A stretch of 64,000 nucleotides of DNA, from positions 25,289,843-25,353,842 of the forward strand of contig HG738137.1 of the NCBI GenBank assembly GCA_000499405.2, read 5' to 3'. Shown in pieces: positions 38,552-52,200 of the stretch. The notes below the pieces were generated by a model. The model saw nothing but the letters and a program-made list of their open reading frames with translations. It was not told the DNA's origin and did no database searches. Position numbers and translations under genes: made by a program. Each line of letters begins with the position of its first letter. Positions within the stretch are counted from its first letter, which is position 1. The stretch comes from Onchocerca volvulus (taxonomy: Eukaryota > Nematoda > Chromadorea > Rhabditida > Onchocercidae).

Positions 38552-40294
38552 TGGATCGTTGTACAAATTTATCATATCTTAACCAGTATTGGTCCCAGTC
38601 ATTATTATAATCACGATTATGCACCGGGAAATTCACCAAGGGTTGCTTATGAATTTCTTCCACTGGTACTTCGCGCCGAACATACACGTGGTCATCTTCT
38701 TTATCCCACCATGGATACCAGTTTTTATAGTCGAAATTTTGAAATGGTACTGCGAATTTAATGAAACCTAGAAAAGTTAAATTTAAACATTTATTATAAA
38801 AAATAAAGTCTCAACCATGAGCACCATAATTACTCATTTCTCTATTGTCCCTTTGTGATCAACTGAAATAAACAACAACAAAATATAATTCTGTCTTCTC
38901 GTCTTATCTCGAAAGTTTTTATCATATCAATTTTTTGTAAACTGCAAAACAAGGATCACGAATCTTAAACCATTATTATATTTTTTCTCATGATTTTTAG
39001 AATTTTTTTCAGAAAAAATATATATATATATATATAGTATATATTATATATATTCATATTATATGTATAAAAATTGTTCCGAAAATATTTTCAAACATTA
39101 AATTCAATATTGTTGTCTCATTTTAGATTATATATACAGCAAAAATATTTGAAAAACATTAACAAACCATGCTCTTTTGCTTTTAATAATTGTGCTCGAA
39201 GTTGCGTATACTGATCAAAACATAAACCCAATTTTTTGAGAGGTAATATGCGATCGGTCTGATCAAAAAGAAACTGTAGAATTAAAGCAGGATTCTGAAA
39301 TGTTTAATATTGCAAATAAAGAAACTGAAAAACTGGATTTGTTATTTATTTTCGTTTAATTACTCAGTGTCCTACCAATACAGTGAACGTTAAGGAAGAA
39401 ACTTTTGACATCGCATCTTATGCCATTCTGTAATAGGAAGTAAAATATACAAAAATATATGAATTATCACAATTCTTCATATATGCTAATATTTTTACAA
39501 GTTTGGTAACTTAATTTAAATTAATATTTTTGTTTCCGAAATTAAAGTTAACTTTTTCAAAAAAAATTCATTTCCTCTTCCTTCCTTTATATTGAATTTA
39601 TTACTAAAACCACAACATACAATCAGTCATAACATATATGAAAACTACATTATCCAACTGATTAATACATAAATATAAACAATATTCATATAAGAAAAAT
39701 TACCCTGTAATCGAAGAATAAATATTCATCTCGACAAATAGGGCAAGCATGATTTACTTTGAATTTTCCTTCTTTATCAACACAAAACATCCGTGGTTTT
39801 GGCATGAAAACAGATTGTCCTTTGAAATTACGTCTGTAGAAATGATAAACCGGCATTCCTTTATATGTATCCGCATATACTGAAAAAGAAAAATCAACAT
39901 TCTAAGTCAAAAATATGCAAACAGAAAGTTCATTTATAGTTGAAACAAACTGCAATTATATTAGTTTCATTCCATTAAAAAAAAAAAAGTCTTTGCACGA
40001 CAAAAAAAAAAAAAAAAAGGAAACAAAAAACATACCTTCACTATTCATGTAAGCTATTTGTTCCTCTAATGTATGTTTTGGCCTATAAAGGCCTTTTTTC
40101 TTCTCTACAGTATTATAAGCATAACCAATAGCTTCTTGTACTTCTTCATTATCTTTTGAACCTGCTTCTTCTACTTGTGCGGCACAACAGAATTGAGATG
40201 AATTATGATAATTATAGCTAATCAGTAAATGTGTCCTATTTGGTAATTCAAAGTTCAACTTGCAGAGTAATATGCGAATATGTCTACTAAGCAT
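38547..40294 (-). CDS. mrps-18B: mitochondrial small-subunit ribosomal protein bS18b (MRPS18B)
   Basis: Exons in gene order are 40036-40294, 39704-39879, 39168-39294 and 38547-38767. They join in frame to 260 residues, close to the human length of 258. Exon 2 ends in the S18 signature NHACPICRDEYLFFDYR, with Cys at 132 and 135 matching the CPICRD of animal MRPS18B. Exon 3 (KKLGLCFDQYTQL, KAKEHG) and exon 4 (NWYPWWDKED) match the family's C-terminal region. The protein belongs to the mitochondrial ribosome small subunit, is nuclear-encoded and should be imported. The first ~30 residues (MLSRHIRILLCKLNF) are basic and hydrophobic, as in a targeting peptide. An acceptor 7 bases before the ATG suggests trans-splicing. 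PRP-6 lies 1.4 kb upstream on the same strand, rather far for a typical nematode operon. Confidence 0.92.
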
Positions 40295-40301
40295 AATGGA
40301 T

Positions 40302-40310
40302 CTGCAATTT
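40302..40310 (-). other. probable spliced-leader trans-splice acceptor of MRPS18B
   Basis: On the minus strand AAATTGCAG precedes ATCCATT and then the ATG at 40294. No open upstream exon in frame is convincing, so trans-splicing is the simpler reading. Confidence 0.5.
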
Positions 40311-40324
40311 GTTGTATCAAATTT

Positions 40325-40423
40325 AAAAAAAAAAAGAAAGAAAGAAAGAAAGAAAGAAAAAAGAAAAAGAAAAGAAAGGAGTATCCTTACAAAAAAAATA
40401 TATATATATATATATATATATAA
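40325..40423. repeat. A-rich (GAAA)n followed by (TA)n microsatellite
   Basis: About 40335-40378 is a run of AAAG/GAAA units and 40401-40422 a perfect TA run. Frames read through these tracts in three phases are not genes. Confidence 0.9.
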
Positions 40424-41708
40424 AACAAAACAAAACCAACAAAAATGGTTTTTGTTTATGGTTCTTTTTCTTAACTTCAACAAAATTATCGTTTGTTTGG
40501 TGTTTTGTTTTGTTTGGTTGATAGATTGTTATTAACCTCAAACATTTTGAAAGTTTTAGAATTCGAATATGAAATCAAAAGAAATTATAATGTTTGCAGT
40601 GAATAAGCCTACTGATGTTCGAGAAAATAAGATTAAATATTAAACAGTATTTCCCAACTTAATCTTTAATAATTTTCAAATTATTCAATTTCGTAAAATG
40701 TTAAAAACTGAAAAAATCCATCTCGTGAATCTCATCCTCTAATAACAAACAGAAATAAAATAAAATCTATACAAAATGATTTGCATTGTTAGTTGTAAAT
40801 AAATACGAAATTCATCAACACTCCTCCACATTAAGGTATTTACTGGCATTCTCATAGAACAAAGTTGAAACAAACTTGAAATGGAAAATAAAAAATTTGA
40901 ATTCTGAGAACAAATCCAGCCTTATATATTCATTATTCATTTCTACTGAATTCATAAAAATAACATATAACAGCGTTAATCTCAACATAAAAAAAATATC
41001 ACCGATTTCTCGAACAGAGGCTAATCGAGACATACTTTATCAATATTGAAATCTATCATTTTAATAAAAAAAAAGGAAAAAGAAAAAAAATAGTGGATAA
41101 CCCGATTATTTGATAAAACAGAAAAGAAGTATAGATGAGAAACAAGCATGAAAATAATTTATCAGATCAATTAATCATAAATCACAAAATATTTCAAATT
41201 ATCAGCACAACAATTAGCTTCATTCAACAAATTTCAAACAAAATTTGCAAAAATTTCTACCAATAAAATTGATTTGAAGTTTGCAGATAATCAATTCAAA
41301 CCTTATCTAACTTTAATTCACTTGATTTGATCTCGTTATATATTAAACTAGATCATGTGGCACACAAAAAGAAAATTAATAAAAAACAACAATATAGAAA
41401 TATGCAAATAAATCAGAATGCACAAAAACTAGGATTGGAAGAATCGGAATGCAAGAAAACGTCAATAATAAGAATGAGTAATCAAATCGTTTGTAATACT
41501 AATTTTATGTAATTATCACGTTATTATTTCTAAACTGAATATTTAAGGAATTAAACTAGCTTTTTCTGTATTTCCAAAAAAAGTAAAATTAAATGATTTC
41601 AAGAAGTTTTTCTTTTTATAAAGTTAAAATTTCGCAAAATCATCCAATATTCTATTATGGACATCACTTATTTACAAAACCATAAAAGTTAAAAGTATGA
41701 CATTATTA
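40424..41708. other. spacer between PRP-6 and MRPS18B
   Basis: Holds the presumed PRP-6 3' UTR and 5' flank of MRPS18B. A 72-codon minus-strand frame (40815-41033) lacks splice or family support, and I do not call it. Confidence 0.4.
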
Positions 41709-44700
41709 TTATCTTGGTATTTCCAGTTTCTCAGCAAGTTCAATTAGAATCTCATCCGTTCGTTTACGCCAATTTTCCACATCCTTTGAAACTTGCTGCC
41801 AGAGTTCACCATGACGCGGCTCAGCTTGTAAACATTTTTTCTTCACCAAATTTTGTTCTTCCTGAAAAAAAAAAAAAAAAAACAATCGCCAAATTTAAAA
41901 TATTTTCAGAAGATTCAACATCCAAATAGATAATGAAAAAATCTTTCGTAGTTTTGAATATGAGCATTCTCAATTTTTTGGATATTCTCAACAACAAGAC
42001 TATGGAATCAACAGTATTTCTCTTAGAGATAAAATGATTCAATTCTATCGGATACAATCAAGACAATAATTCCCGGACCAGTGTGAAATAAATGTGCATT
42101 ATCTTTGACTTACTTGTGAACCATGCAACAATTCGAATTTGTAAAAGAATGCCCAAGCATCACCAAAATCAGGATCAATCTTGACAGTTCGCTGGAACCA
42201 TTCACGCGCTTTTCTAATCTTCCGTTCTGTCCAAAACAGCTTTGCTACAGCTAATAAAACATCGGCGTTATGTTCACATTTTTTCAGAGCATCAACAGAT
42301 TTTGTACGTCGACCATGGCGCTCTTCCATGAAAATTGCTTCTGCCCATAAACGTCCTGCAATTTTGAAAATTTAGTCGACTTTATAATTAGATGTTACCA
42401 TATCTAACAAGCTCTTTATTCTCCATAATTTGCTAAAAAAGCATGAATAAAAAGTTCAAAAACTTAGGCTCTTTCTTCGGTAACCATTCAAAAAATGTAG
42501 ACAACATTACGATAATATAAACCTATAAAAAGGTAAGCAAAATGACTAAAAAGGATCAACTTGAAATTCATTCTAAGAAAGAAATGAATTCAAGCTATAT
42601 CCAGAAAATCACAAAACTTAAAGGAAACATGATAAGAGATTTAAAATTACCTGAATGTTCACATTCTTGTAAAGCTCGAGCCAGCCTTTCTTGTGCAAGT
42701 TCTTTCAAACCAGCTCGTGCTTCGATTCGTATGGCTTCCAACCTAAAATTTTTGAGAAATCAAAAAAGTTCCATACATGTTATATTGATTTAAAAAGTTT
42801 TTATATCTTAAAACAAATAACAATTCCTAATATCAAATCTGCGCTTTAAATAAAAAATAGAACTTACCAAAGTTCAGCATTTTTCGGGTTACGTAAACGA
42901 GCTTTTTCTAAATCAGATCTAGCCTTTATTATCTGATTTTGTGATTCCTCCAAACGGCTCAACCAAATCCAAAGTGGGATAAAAGTAGGACAAAGTTTAA
43001 CCTAAAAAAAGCTCAAAAAAAGGCATTCTGAAACGATATTTCAGTAGACATCATAAAGTTCAACATTGAAACAAATAAAAATAAAAGCTAAAAAAGCCTA
43101 CACCGTCGGAGAAATACCGGCGCGCTTCATTATAATTCTTTTCTTGCTGAAGTATTTGACCCATCATAAGATATAACTTCGGCGTTTCTGGAAATTGTTC
43201 CAATGCTTCCATCAAAAGCTTTTTGGCAGCAATTAAATCTTTCAAGCACCATTCTAATCTGAAATTAGAAAAAAATGAAAAAAATCATATAATTCGTTTA
43301 AATTAGCAGATTTTAAAATATTTCCAGAAATACAATTTATCGTATTTTGCATCGATCTTCACAAATGAAATTTATATTGTGAAAAAGGCAACATATTAGC
43401 TTGTGGGAAACAATTTATTTGAAGAATGCTTGTGATACCTCAATCCAATACATTCCAAAGTGTTGTATTGGTCACGTCATTCCAAAATACGAAAAATGAT
43501 AGGTGTCCATAGTAAAGAAACGAGACATCAGAAAAAATAAATGGGCTCACTTTTATCTTGAAGATAAATTAAAGATAGCTTAAATTACCATACCTAACAG
43601 ATTTCAGATAAATGCGTGGAGAAGGAGCGATTTCTCGAGCTTTTTCCAGCAATTTACGAGCTCTTTGGAATTCATTATTTTCGGACTCTAATTTTACAGC
43701 AGCCATCCAAATTTCTTCCGAATTTGGATTATTCTGAAATTAAATGTCACTTTTTATATAATTTCAGTACTAATTAGAAACTTCTAAATTTTGTTGGAAT
43801 TTATACGCGATGTAAGCAATGCAATAGAAAAATAAGTAATTGCCATAGACTTTATTAATATGCAATATGAGTCAAAATATGACCTGAAAAGCTCTTGCAA
43901 GAATTTCGCGAGAAGCTTTTACATCACCTGCCAACCATTTACTTTTTGCATACATCAACCATAAAGTTTCCGCTTTTGGACACTTTTCAACTGCTTTCTG
44001 CAGCAACTGATCGTAACTTTCCCTAAAAATTGTGTTATTAAAATTTTTTTATGAAGCATTTAGAAAATTTCCATTGCAATTGTCGCTAATGTCATTAACG
44101 ATACAAATATTCTTTTTTGTCTCTTCTAATGAAGAATTATTCCTATTAACGTGACTACCTCTTGTCGTTCTTCTAACTAAAGCAAAATCGATATAATCTG
44201 TAAACAAACTTACGTTGTACCATGATTTCGTTCGAAGTGTGCTGCAGCAAACCAGATACCTTTCTTCGTTGGAAAAACAAGCAAGGCATGAGCAAATACG
44301 GCACGGGCACATTCATATGCTTCTTGAGCAACAAACTGTAAATTAAATTTTCTAAAAATTTCTAAATTTATAAAATTTTAATGATATGCAGTAAGAAAGA
44401 AGTACTGGTATTTAGATACTCGTGATTTTTCTTGTTAATTCGAATAACACATAAATTATATGAAATTCAAACAGTAATAATCGTAAGAATGTCGAAGATT
44501 ACCGATTCTGCATCTTCCATCCACGTATGTTTTCGATCTTCTTCTTCAACACCAATTCCAAGTACATGCGAAATTATAGCTTGCGAAGTGAGTTTGCAAT
44601 TAGCCTAAAAATAATTCTACTTATTTATCAATTACGGTTGTTTTGATAATCCTTATTTAAGGCAGAAAAAAAAAATGAATTTCCAAAACTGCATCAGGTG

Positions 44701-47676
44701 GAGGTATAAATATTGAAATTCACCTTTTCAGCATCAACGGCATCTTTCAGCCAGTGTTCACGATTGATTTCAACCATATTTGCCTTCAAGGAAGTAATAG
44801 CTCTTTCGATAATCCTATCAACCATATCACTTTGTCCTCGCGTTTCCTCTAATCTTGCAGCACTAATCCAAATCTGTCGTTCAGTAGGAATATGCTCACG
44901 AGCTCTGTTTAGAACACGGCGTGCATTTTCATACGTTTCTAAACGTGCCAGTGCTAACCACAGCTCCGTTGAAGTACTGAAATTTGTCCATACATTATTA
45001 TATTAGGTTTTCTAAATCTCAAATAGCTTTCTTCTAATCCGTCCAGCGAAACTATTAAAGTGTATTATAATATTAATATAGCATAGTGGTGAATAAGTGA
45101 CATATAGATAGGGTGATTTATGCCTCAGAAATTAAAATATTCAAAATTTAAAGATTTCTAAAGTATTGAAGTTTCACACCTGCAGCATTCCACAGCCCTT
45201 GTGAGTAAAATTCTGGCATCTTCCGGCTCTTCCAATTCCACTGCCGCTTTCCATAAGCGTACTGAAGTTGGAATTTGCTCCAATGCCTTACGAAATACCT
45301 TCTTCTTTGCTTTTAAATCTTCCTCAAGTTCAGCTGCTTTCATCCATATACGTACCGAATTCGGCAATGATCGCACGGCGGCAGCCACTGCAGAAAAAAA
45401 TATTGGCATTTCAAGAATAAATCTGCAGAATTTTAAATGTGATTAAATCATTTGAAATAAAATTATTCATTACCAATAGCTTTCGCTGTATCCGGAGGAT
45501 GTAAACGAACTGATTCTAGCCACAAATCTTCGCTCTTTGGATTTCGATCACAACCTTCTATGATTAAATTTCGGGCTACTTGCAATTTTCCAACCACTTC
45601 TTCCAAGCGAGCAGAAGCGATCCATGCTGGAATAAAATTGATTTGAAAATTTCAGTATTAACAACAGATGAATAAAACAAGTTCGATATAAATAGAGTGA
45701 TAACTCGACCTAGTGTCGATGGCATCTGTAACTGCGTTGTGGCAGAAAACGAGAAAAAAAAAATATCACTACTTTTTTGGAAAAAATGCCATTACTTAGA
45801 ATTTTTTAGATTAGAACCTGAAATACATCTCATGGACAGTTATGCTGGAAAACAATAGCTTATGCTGGAAAACAATAGCAAACAAGATAAATTTACCTGG
45901 TGGATGGCGCGGATTGGTTTCTCGAACTGATTTCAAAAGCAAACGAGCTTTCTTGATATCATTAATATCACCACCATATTGTGGTATCATTGATTGTAAG
46001 TCTGTTAGATAACCTTTCGGATCAACCACTGTTTGTCCCGTAACAGAATCCGAAACCTGAATGGAAAAGCTGCTATAAAAAAGATAACAAAGCCAACTTT
46101 GACTAAGAAAATATATTTTATTCGAGTCGGTATCGATCTACAATCAATCAATATCGTTTCTACATTCAGTAGTTAGTAGAAATTATAGGAGAGATTCAAG
46201 TTCATGTGCAAAATCAGAATTCCAGTACTCTTCAAAAAATTAGTATAACAAATGAATGAAAACTTCAAAACAAATACAACACTCTCATTACATGATTTTA
46301 TTATAAACTATTAATAATACCTGATTTAGTTTGATATCCATGATTGCATTTCTAGCTTGGCCAATTTTTCGTAAATCAAGATCTGCAGATGATGAAGAGC
46401 CGGACTGTATTCCAGTTTTCCAACCTGGCGTTAATAAACCGCTTTTTATACCGCTTAATGTGGACATAAAACCACTGCCATAAGTAGAAGTCATCCCATT
46501 AAATGTCGAGGTTATTCCGGAACCCATTGGTGTTAGAAGACCTGACTGAATACGACTGTCCATCTGGCTGCTCATTTGACCGTAAGACATTGCAGATGCA
46601 ATAATTGAATCTGGCACTGGAGTAATTCTAAAAATCATAACAAATTAAAACTTTTCTAAATTTCGTTGAATAACTTCTCATTCTCATTTGCAAAACATCT
46701 GTTGATATGCTAAAAGAAGTATAAAAAATAAAAATTTGGAAATCGTGAACAGTGATGTTAAAAAAAGCGCTATAATGAAAATTAGAAAAGAGTACTTGTC
46801 TGCTCTTGGATTACGTTTCGCTTTATTTCGAATATCACCAACTTCCGGAATTGCTGACCATTCCGCTTCCGTAACGTTAGATAGCTGACGTTTCAAATCA
46901 GAAAATTCTTGTTGAATTTTTGGCCGTTCCTTACGATATTTTTCGATTGCTTCCTTATATTTCTTCTCTCTAAATCAAACTTGGCACACAGTCCATCAGA
47001 GAAAAAATGATACTTAAAATCTAAATGTTAGGCTCTAAGCAACTATCAATTAATAAACAATCCTACCTACCTATATTCTTTCCGACGTTCGTCAATCCGA
47101 GAATCAACAGCACTGTAAATTTCGTCTGCTTCTTCGTCATCTTTATCATAAGGATCCTTCGAGAATAAGCTTCCACCATAACCTTCGAACTAAAATTTCA
47201 ATATGGCATGAAGAAAGAACGCTCTAATTATTAAGGAAGGTATAAATTTTACAAACTTTATTCAACTAATATCACGATAACCAGTCAAGTAAATGGGTAC
47301 TTTGCTCAAACTATTTTAGATAATTTGTGAGTATAACTGGTTAGTAGCGCTTCAACTTGAATTACATAATTAATATCAGTATTTCTCTATAATTCAATAG
47401 AAAAAACGCTAATTTAACCTCATCATAGTTGGAATCATTCAAATCTTCGTTATCATCTTTCTTATCTTCATCATCTTCTCGGGCCTTTTTTGCTGGACCA
47501 GCTGGTGGTAATTCTGGTAAGTCGGTACTGTCACGGGCTGGTCCGATATCAGAACGTGTAGTAAAACCAGTTGCACCACGACCAACACCAGCAACGTAGC
47601 CCGCTGGTGCAGGCATGCCCAGAAAATGCTTTTTTCGCTTGTTCACAAGAGAACCCGGGATAGTTACCGTTGTCAT
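41709..47676 (-). CDS. prp-6: pre-mRNA splicing factor PRPF6 / PRP-6 (U4/U6.U5 tri-snRNP)
   Basis: Seventeen exons join in frame to 970 residues (human PRPF6 is 941): 47419-47676, 47071-47189, 46796-46969, 46321-46627, 45897-46056, 45474-45626, 45180-45387, 44724-44976, 44503-44604, 44214-44335, 43884-44022, 43594-43733, 43102-43258, 42868-43001, 42651-42742, 42114-42355, 41709-41861. The N-terminus has the PRP1 domain hallmarks [29 protein letters not shown] and [20 protein letters not shown]. From about residue 290 onward it is a long array of HAT helical repeats, e.g. [30 protein letters not shown] and [15 protein letters not shown]. The C-terminus is [20 protein letters not shown]. In other eukaryotes the protein bridges U5 and U4/U6 snRNPs in the nucleus. 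A Gly/Ser/Thr-rich insert lies at about residues 195-260. An acceptor 7 bases before the ATG suggests trans-splicing. Confidence 0.97.
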
Positions 47677-47682
47677 GTTTAG

Positions 47683-47692
47683 CTGCAAATTT
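47683..47692 (-). other. probable spliced-leader trans-splice acceptor of PRP-6
   Basis: On the minus strand AAATTTGCAG precedes CTAAAC and then the chosen ATG (47676). An in-frame ATG further up (47712) lies before this acceptor, so trans-splicing here would fix the downstream start. That agrees with the family N-terminus. Confidence 0.55.
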
Positions 47693-49242
47693 TTAAAAAC
47701 CCGATCTATCATGTAACGAATCTTATAATCACTCGCATTCTTTGATTATCTTTGCGACAAAATTATTAATCTATAAGATTTTCTACATCATGAAATATTT
47801 TAGATATTAATTATTATTATAATTTGAAAACTCCTTAGAGCTTGACAAATTTTCTAACAACAAAGAAATAATATCGGGGAATTATAACATTCTGTCATTA
47901 ATCAAACAAAAAAAATGCTTTAACAAGAAAATTTTCTCTCATACTTTATCATAAAACGAAATTCTTTAAAATACAATTTTCAAACTAAATCGTATTAAAT
48001 TCACTTTTTAAATTGGAATTGCGCTGAAAAAAAGAACTCAAATATCTAATTTTTAATCTCCAACCTCCATTTCTACCACACAGAACCCCAATTTCAAACG
48101 TTACCAAATAAATTCAAAGAACTTGATGATATTAATACATTTTTCATAATTAATAAAAACAGTTTGCTAAAATGAAATGAAAGTAGATCACTCTGACGGA
48201 GGCATTATGAAAACATTGGTACCAGCAAATTAGTTCCAATTCAATATTAAAGCAATTTCAACGACAGCACAAGCGACAATTCAGTGGATGACCACTGCTG
48301 GTATATTTTGTATTTGCTGTGTATTGTTCGTTTACTGTCTACTGTTTTATAGTGCGATATTTTGTATAATATCGTATTTACATAGAAAGCCTATTGCTGA
48401 TCCAGCAGAATCACAATTGTAAGTAGGAATTCCAATCCAACCAATTTACAATCTCGATTTACAAATGGATCAGAATTTTCTCCCCAACAGAAGATCTACA
48501 GATTTTGAATTGTCGATTTTAGTGATGGAATCAGCTCATTTTATGAACATTTCCAATAACAGCAAATAGATATAGAACACGGACCTGTCTCATAACATTA
48601 GTTACTTCAGGAAATAGAATCTTTCACGCACTTTTGAGGCAATCTGTAGGGATATGGTAGAATTTTAAATGCTGAATAAATTATGTAGCATAACTGATGA
48701 TATTTCGCAAAAGTCATATATGATTTTTCACATGCAAATAATACTAATACTCTCTATTTCTGTTAACTTGTAATTTTTTCCTAGTCTCTTTTATATTACG
48801 TGAAAAATCAATATTATGGATCATTTCTGCATTTTGTGGCATCTCTATATTTCGTGATAAATCATTCACATGAATAATGTTAATGAGAATTTTTTTAGAT
48901 ACATATATTTGAAACTAAAATTTAATAGGAATTTTTATATTAATAAAAACTCTTTTAGTTATATATATATCATATATCATATATCAGCTTCAATAAATAC
49001 ATAAGTAATGAATCAAATTTGAATATTCAAAAATATCATTTAGATCATATAGTACTGTAATATTACAATAACTAAAAAATGCAAATATACAAAAAGCACT
49101 ACAAATTCAATAATATATCGATATTCAAAATTTTTCCGATTCAAACTTTCAAATTCTCTTCTCATTCATGTGCACAAATTTTCCTCAATTTATAATCAAA
49201 TTTCATTTTAATCTAAAATCAAATTTTCTTCAATTCTTATGT
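47693..49242. other. intergenic region between the unrecognised gene and PRP-6
   Basis: Apart from the small frame at 48288-48422, nothing is supported. It includes the PRP-6 promoter side and the 3' flank of the gene ending at 49243. AT-only stretches such as ATATATATATC near 48961 are present. Confidence 0.4.
48288..48422 (+). CDS. small open reading frame for a 44-residue single-pass membrane protein (candidate)
   Basis: ATG at 48288 to TAA at 48420-48422. After MTTAG there is an unbroken hydrophobic stretch of ~25 residues with four Cys and many Phe, Ile and Leu (GIFCICCVLFVYCLLFYSAI continuing to ISYL). A short polar tail HRKPIADPAESQL follows. The positive residues fall on the C-terminal side of the segment. 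The surrounding sequence is less AT-skewed than its flanks. GTAAGT at 48419-48424 overlaps the stop and would make a perfect donor; splicing to the AG near 48619 adds only one codon before a stop. It is divergent from PRP-6, ~600 bp from its start codon. No family is recognised; it may be a chance frame. Confidence 0.35.
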   Translation: MTTAGIFCICCVLFVYCLLFYSAIFCIISYLHRKPIADPAESQL

Positions 49243-52200
49243 TCAACTTCGTTCGATATTATTATCTTCAGCAAGTGCAGCATTTAAGCATTTTTGCGAG
49301 CAAAATCGTCGCTGTCGATGACTGTTAAATTGACCAATTTGTTGTTCCAACATACCACAATAAAAACATAAGGAATATCCAAGTCGTTGTTTATCTTTGA
49401 TAAAACGATCACCAAAAATTACAATTGATCCTTTCGGACGCCATACATTGATAATATGTCGATCAAAATCTGTCATCACCCATGTTCGATTTCCTAAAAA
49501 TAAACAAAATTATCATTGGATTTTTGATTTTTTGATCTAAAAGAACGAAATTTTTTTTCTGCAAAAATAATTTTAGAAATTAAAAAGTTTGGAAAAAAGA
49601 CTTGCTTTTTTTTGAATTTATTCGTGTAAAATTTTGCGATATTTTTTTTATCAATGCAATTAAATTTTCGCAATGAATTTTCATCATTTTTATCATGGCT
49701 ATTAAAATTGTTCAATTTATCAGCATAATTTATTCCTTAAAGGAAAATTAGTTACATAATCGACTAACTGTTAATTATTTAAAAAAATATGATATCAGTC
49801 AACAATTCATTTCATTAAATCAAATAGTTTAGATATTCTGTAAGTCAGATTTAGGATTCAGGCATTCAGATATTATCAATTCTAGTATAATTTGTTTATA
49901 TTAAATCTATTATTTATGTAGCAGGTTATCCAGCAACTTATCGGCGATAACTAAATAAGCTTGGTAAAATTAATTTAAATTGAAATTAAAATTCCAAAAA
50001 CAATCAAAATTCCCTCCTTTCATCTTTCATCTAATCCAACAACATTTCCCGGCCCTTTTTGAAAATGTGAAGGGAAAATTTATTAAATTTATGTTTGGAC
50101 TTTATTAAGTCGCGCAGAATTGAAATGTTATTTCGTTTTGTTTAATTGTTTAATTAAAAGTAATTATTAAATGAGTGGAATAACCGAAAATGTTGTTAAC
50201 AATTGCAAGATTGATCATTCTAATAGTATGATTCATTTTAGCAAATTCATTTGATGACAAATTTAAACATTTAATGACAAATTGAAATACATCTGAATTC
50301 ATTTTCTAGGTCAAAATGAAATAATATAAACTTTACAATGCTTCATTTATGAATCAAAAAAAAGAAAAATATAAATTAAATTAGATCAAAAATCAGTCTT
50401 TTCATTAATTTCAACGAAAGAACTCATAAAAATTAATTAGGTCAAAGGCTTTTTTCTTTTGAAATTAATTTTAGCAAAAGAGCTATTAAATGTGATGTTG
50501 AATGACCCGAAATTGGGTCACTGTATGATCTTATTTTAATAAATATCATTGACAACAATTATTTTAAAAAAAAAATAAAATAAAAAAAATTATTCTTGAT
50601 TAAATGAAAGAAAAAAAATTGAAGAATATTTTAGAATAAAAATTGAATTGAAATTAAATTGAAATTAAAATATAATAATTTCTCATATTCAACTAATATG
50701 CATTAAAATATTTATCATGATATTGTTAATAAATAATGATTTTTTCAATAATTTATTAATGAGATAAATAAACATCATATAACTTTTTTTTCTATATATT
50801 ACAGAAATTTTGCAATAATTTTTTTTTTTTTCTAAACCTTTAAAGAAATGTTGAAATAAAACAACACGATCATCAGGTTGCCATTCCGGATCCTCTTGAA
50901 ATCGGATACTTTTCCGGTTTTTTGCTGAAGATTTCCATCGTTGTTGTAATATGGAAAATATATGCATAAATATAATATGAGCAATTATTTGAGCATTTGT
51001 AACACGATATGTTGCTGTATTTGGTTCTCCGTATACCCTAAAAAATTAGGTAATTAATTATAATTGAAAAAATTAACTGAAAAAATTATCAGCCGAAATG
51101 TATGTTTTGGAAAATGGTTAAAATATTGGAGCAAAAAAAAAAAGAAAAAAAATGAAATTTTTCGAAATTCAACAAAATTTCTATTAAAAATAAATATTTA
51201 AGAACGAAAAAATACAAGTAATTAAATAACTAACCTGATAAAATGATCGCTACTTTTAGCATCTGTGAATGGATTACGTTCCAATAAGCCGTTATTGAGA
51301 TCGTTAAGAATAGCAACTACATCCGGATAACTAACAATTAATTCTAGATCAATTAGGAACTAAAAAAAAAAAAAAAAATTTATATCTATTGAAGAAAAAA
51401 TTTCATATATAAATTTAATTTGAAGTTAGGAATGCTTTTACTTCAAATAATTAGTTAATTATTTGAAATTTTAAGTTTTTTTTCGATCAATTTATTGAAA
51501 TTATTGATTGATCTGTAATTAGATAATATTTTTCTTCATTCTCTATCTTCAGAACTTACAATACTTTATAACAATATATTGAAGACATTGGCATTTTTCT
51601 TGTTCTTAAAATAAAGAAAAAAGAGAAAGAGACAAAGAGTAAAAAGTTTATTTTTAACCTTAAAATTTTGCAATATTGTCTTTTCAAGTTAAAATTTCAA
51701 TCAAATATTTCGCTTTTATTTACAAAAATTCTAGCTTATTCCCTCTGTTTCCATGATTCTTTCAAAAAAAAAAAAAAAGATTTCGAGAAAATTTCATTTA
51801 TACATTTTGTTTACAAACAGAATGTAAATATAACTTTGTAAAAACAACTTTCTTATCCTTTCTGAGAGCTTTCTCATTTAAAACTTTTAATGTTCAAAAG
51901 TTATAATCTTTAATAATTTTTCATTCCAAATCTATGATCTTTATTTATTTCTCATTTAAAATCAATAATGTTTAATAATTTTTCATCTCGAACATATATG
52001 GCTTCAATAATTTTTCTTCCTAAACCTAATATGATTTTTAATCATTTTAACTAGTATGCTACCAACAAAACAAATACACACACAAACTATATGTATTTGA
52101 TTTAATTTTTTTACTAATAATTTTTTTTTTTTTTTAAATCTTAGCAGTGGATCACTTCGTTCATGGATCGATGAAGAACGCAGCTAGCTGCGAATAAATT

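Larger units (their letters stand above)
37857..38735 (+). repeat. right copy of the direct ~0.85 kb segmental duplication
   Basis: Matches 4543-5410 in the same orientation; landmarks are given there. Here the MRPS18B part is intact and the methyltransferase part is ruined. The intron-equivalent is longer than in the left copy, so an insertion or independent drift occurred there. The retained intron sequence shows this was a DNA-level duplication and not a retrocopy. Confidence 0.85.

Noticed and set aside
40815..41033. 72-codon minus-strand frame between PRP-6 and MRPS18B
   Set aside because: Composition is F/I/L/Y-rich, there is no family resemblance, and it has no splice partner; most likely chance in a UTR or spacer.
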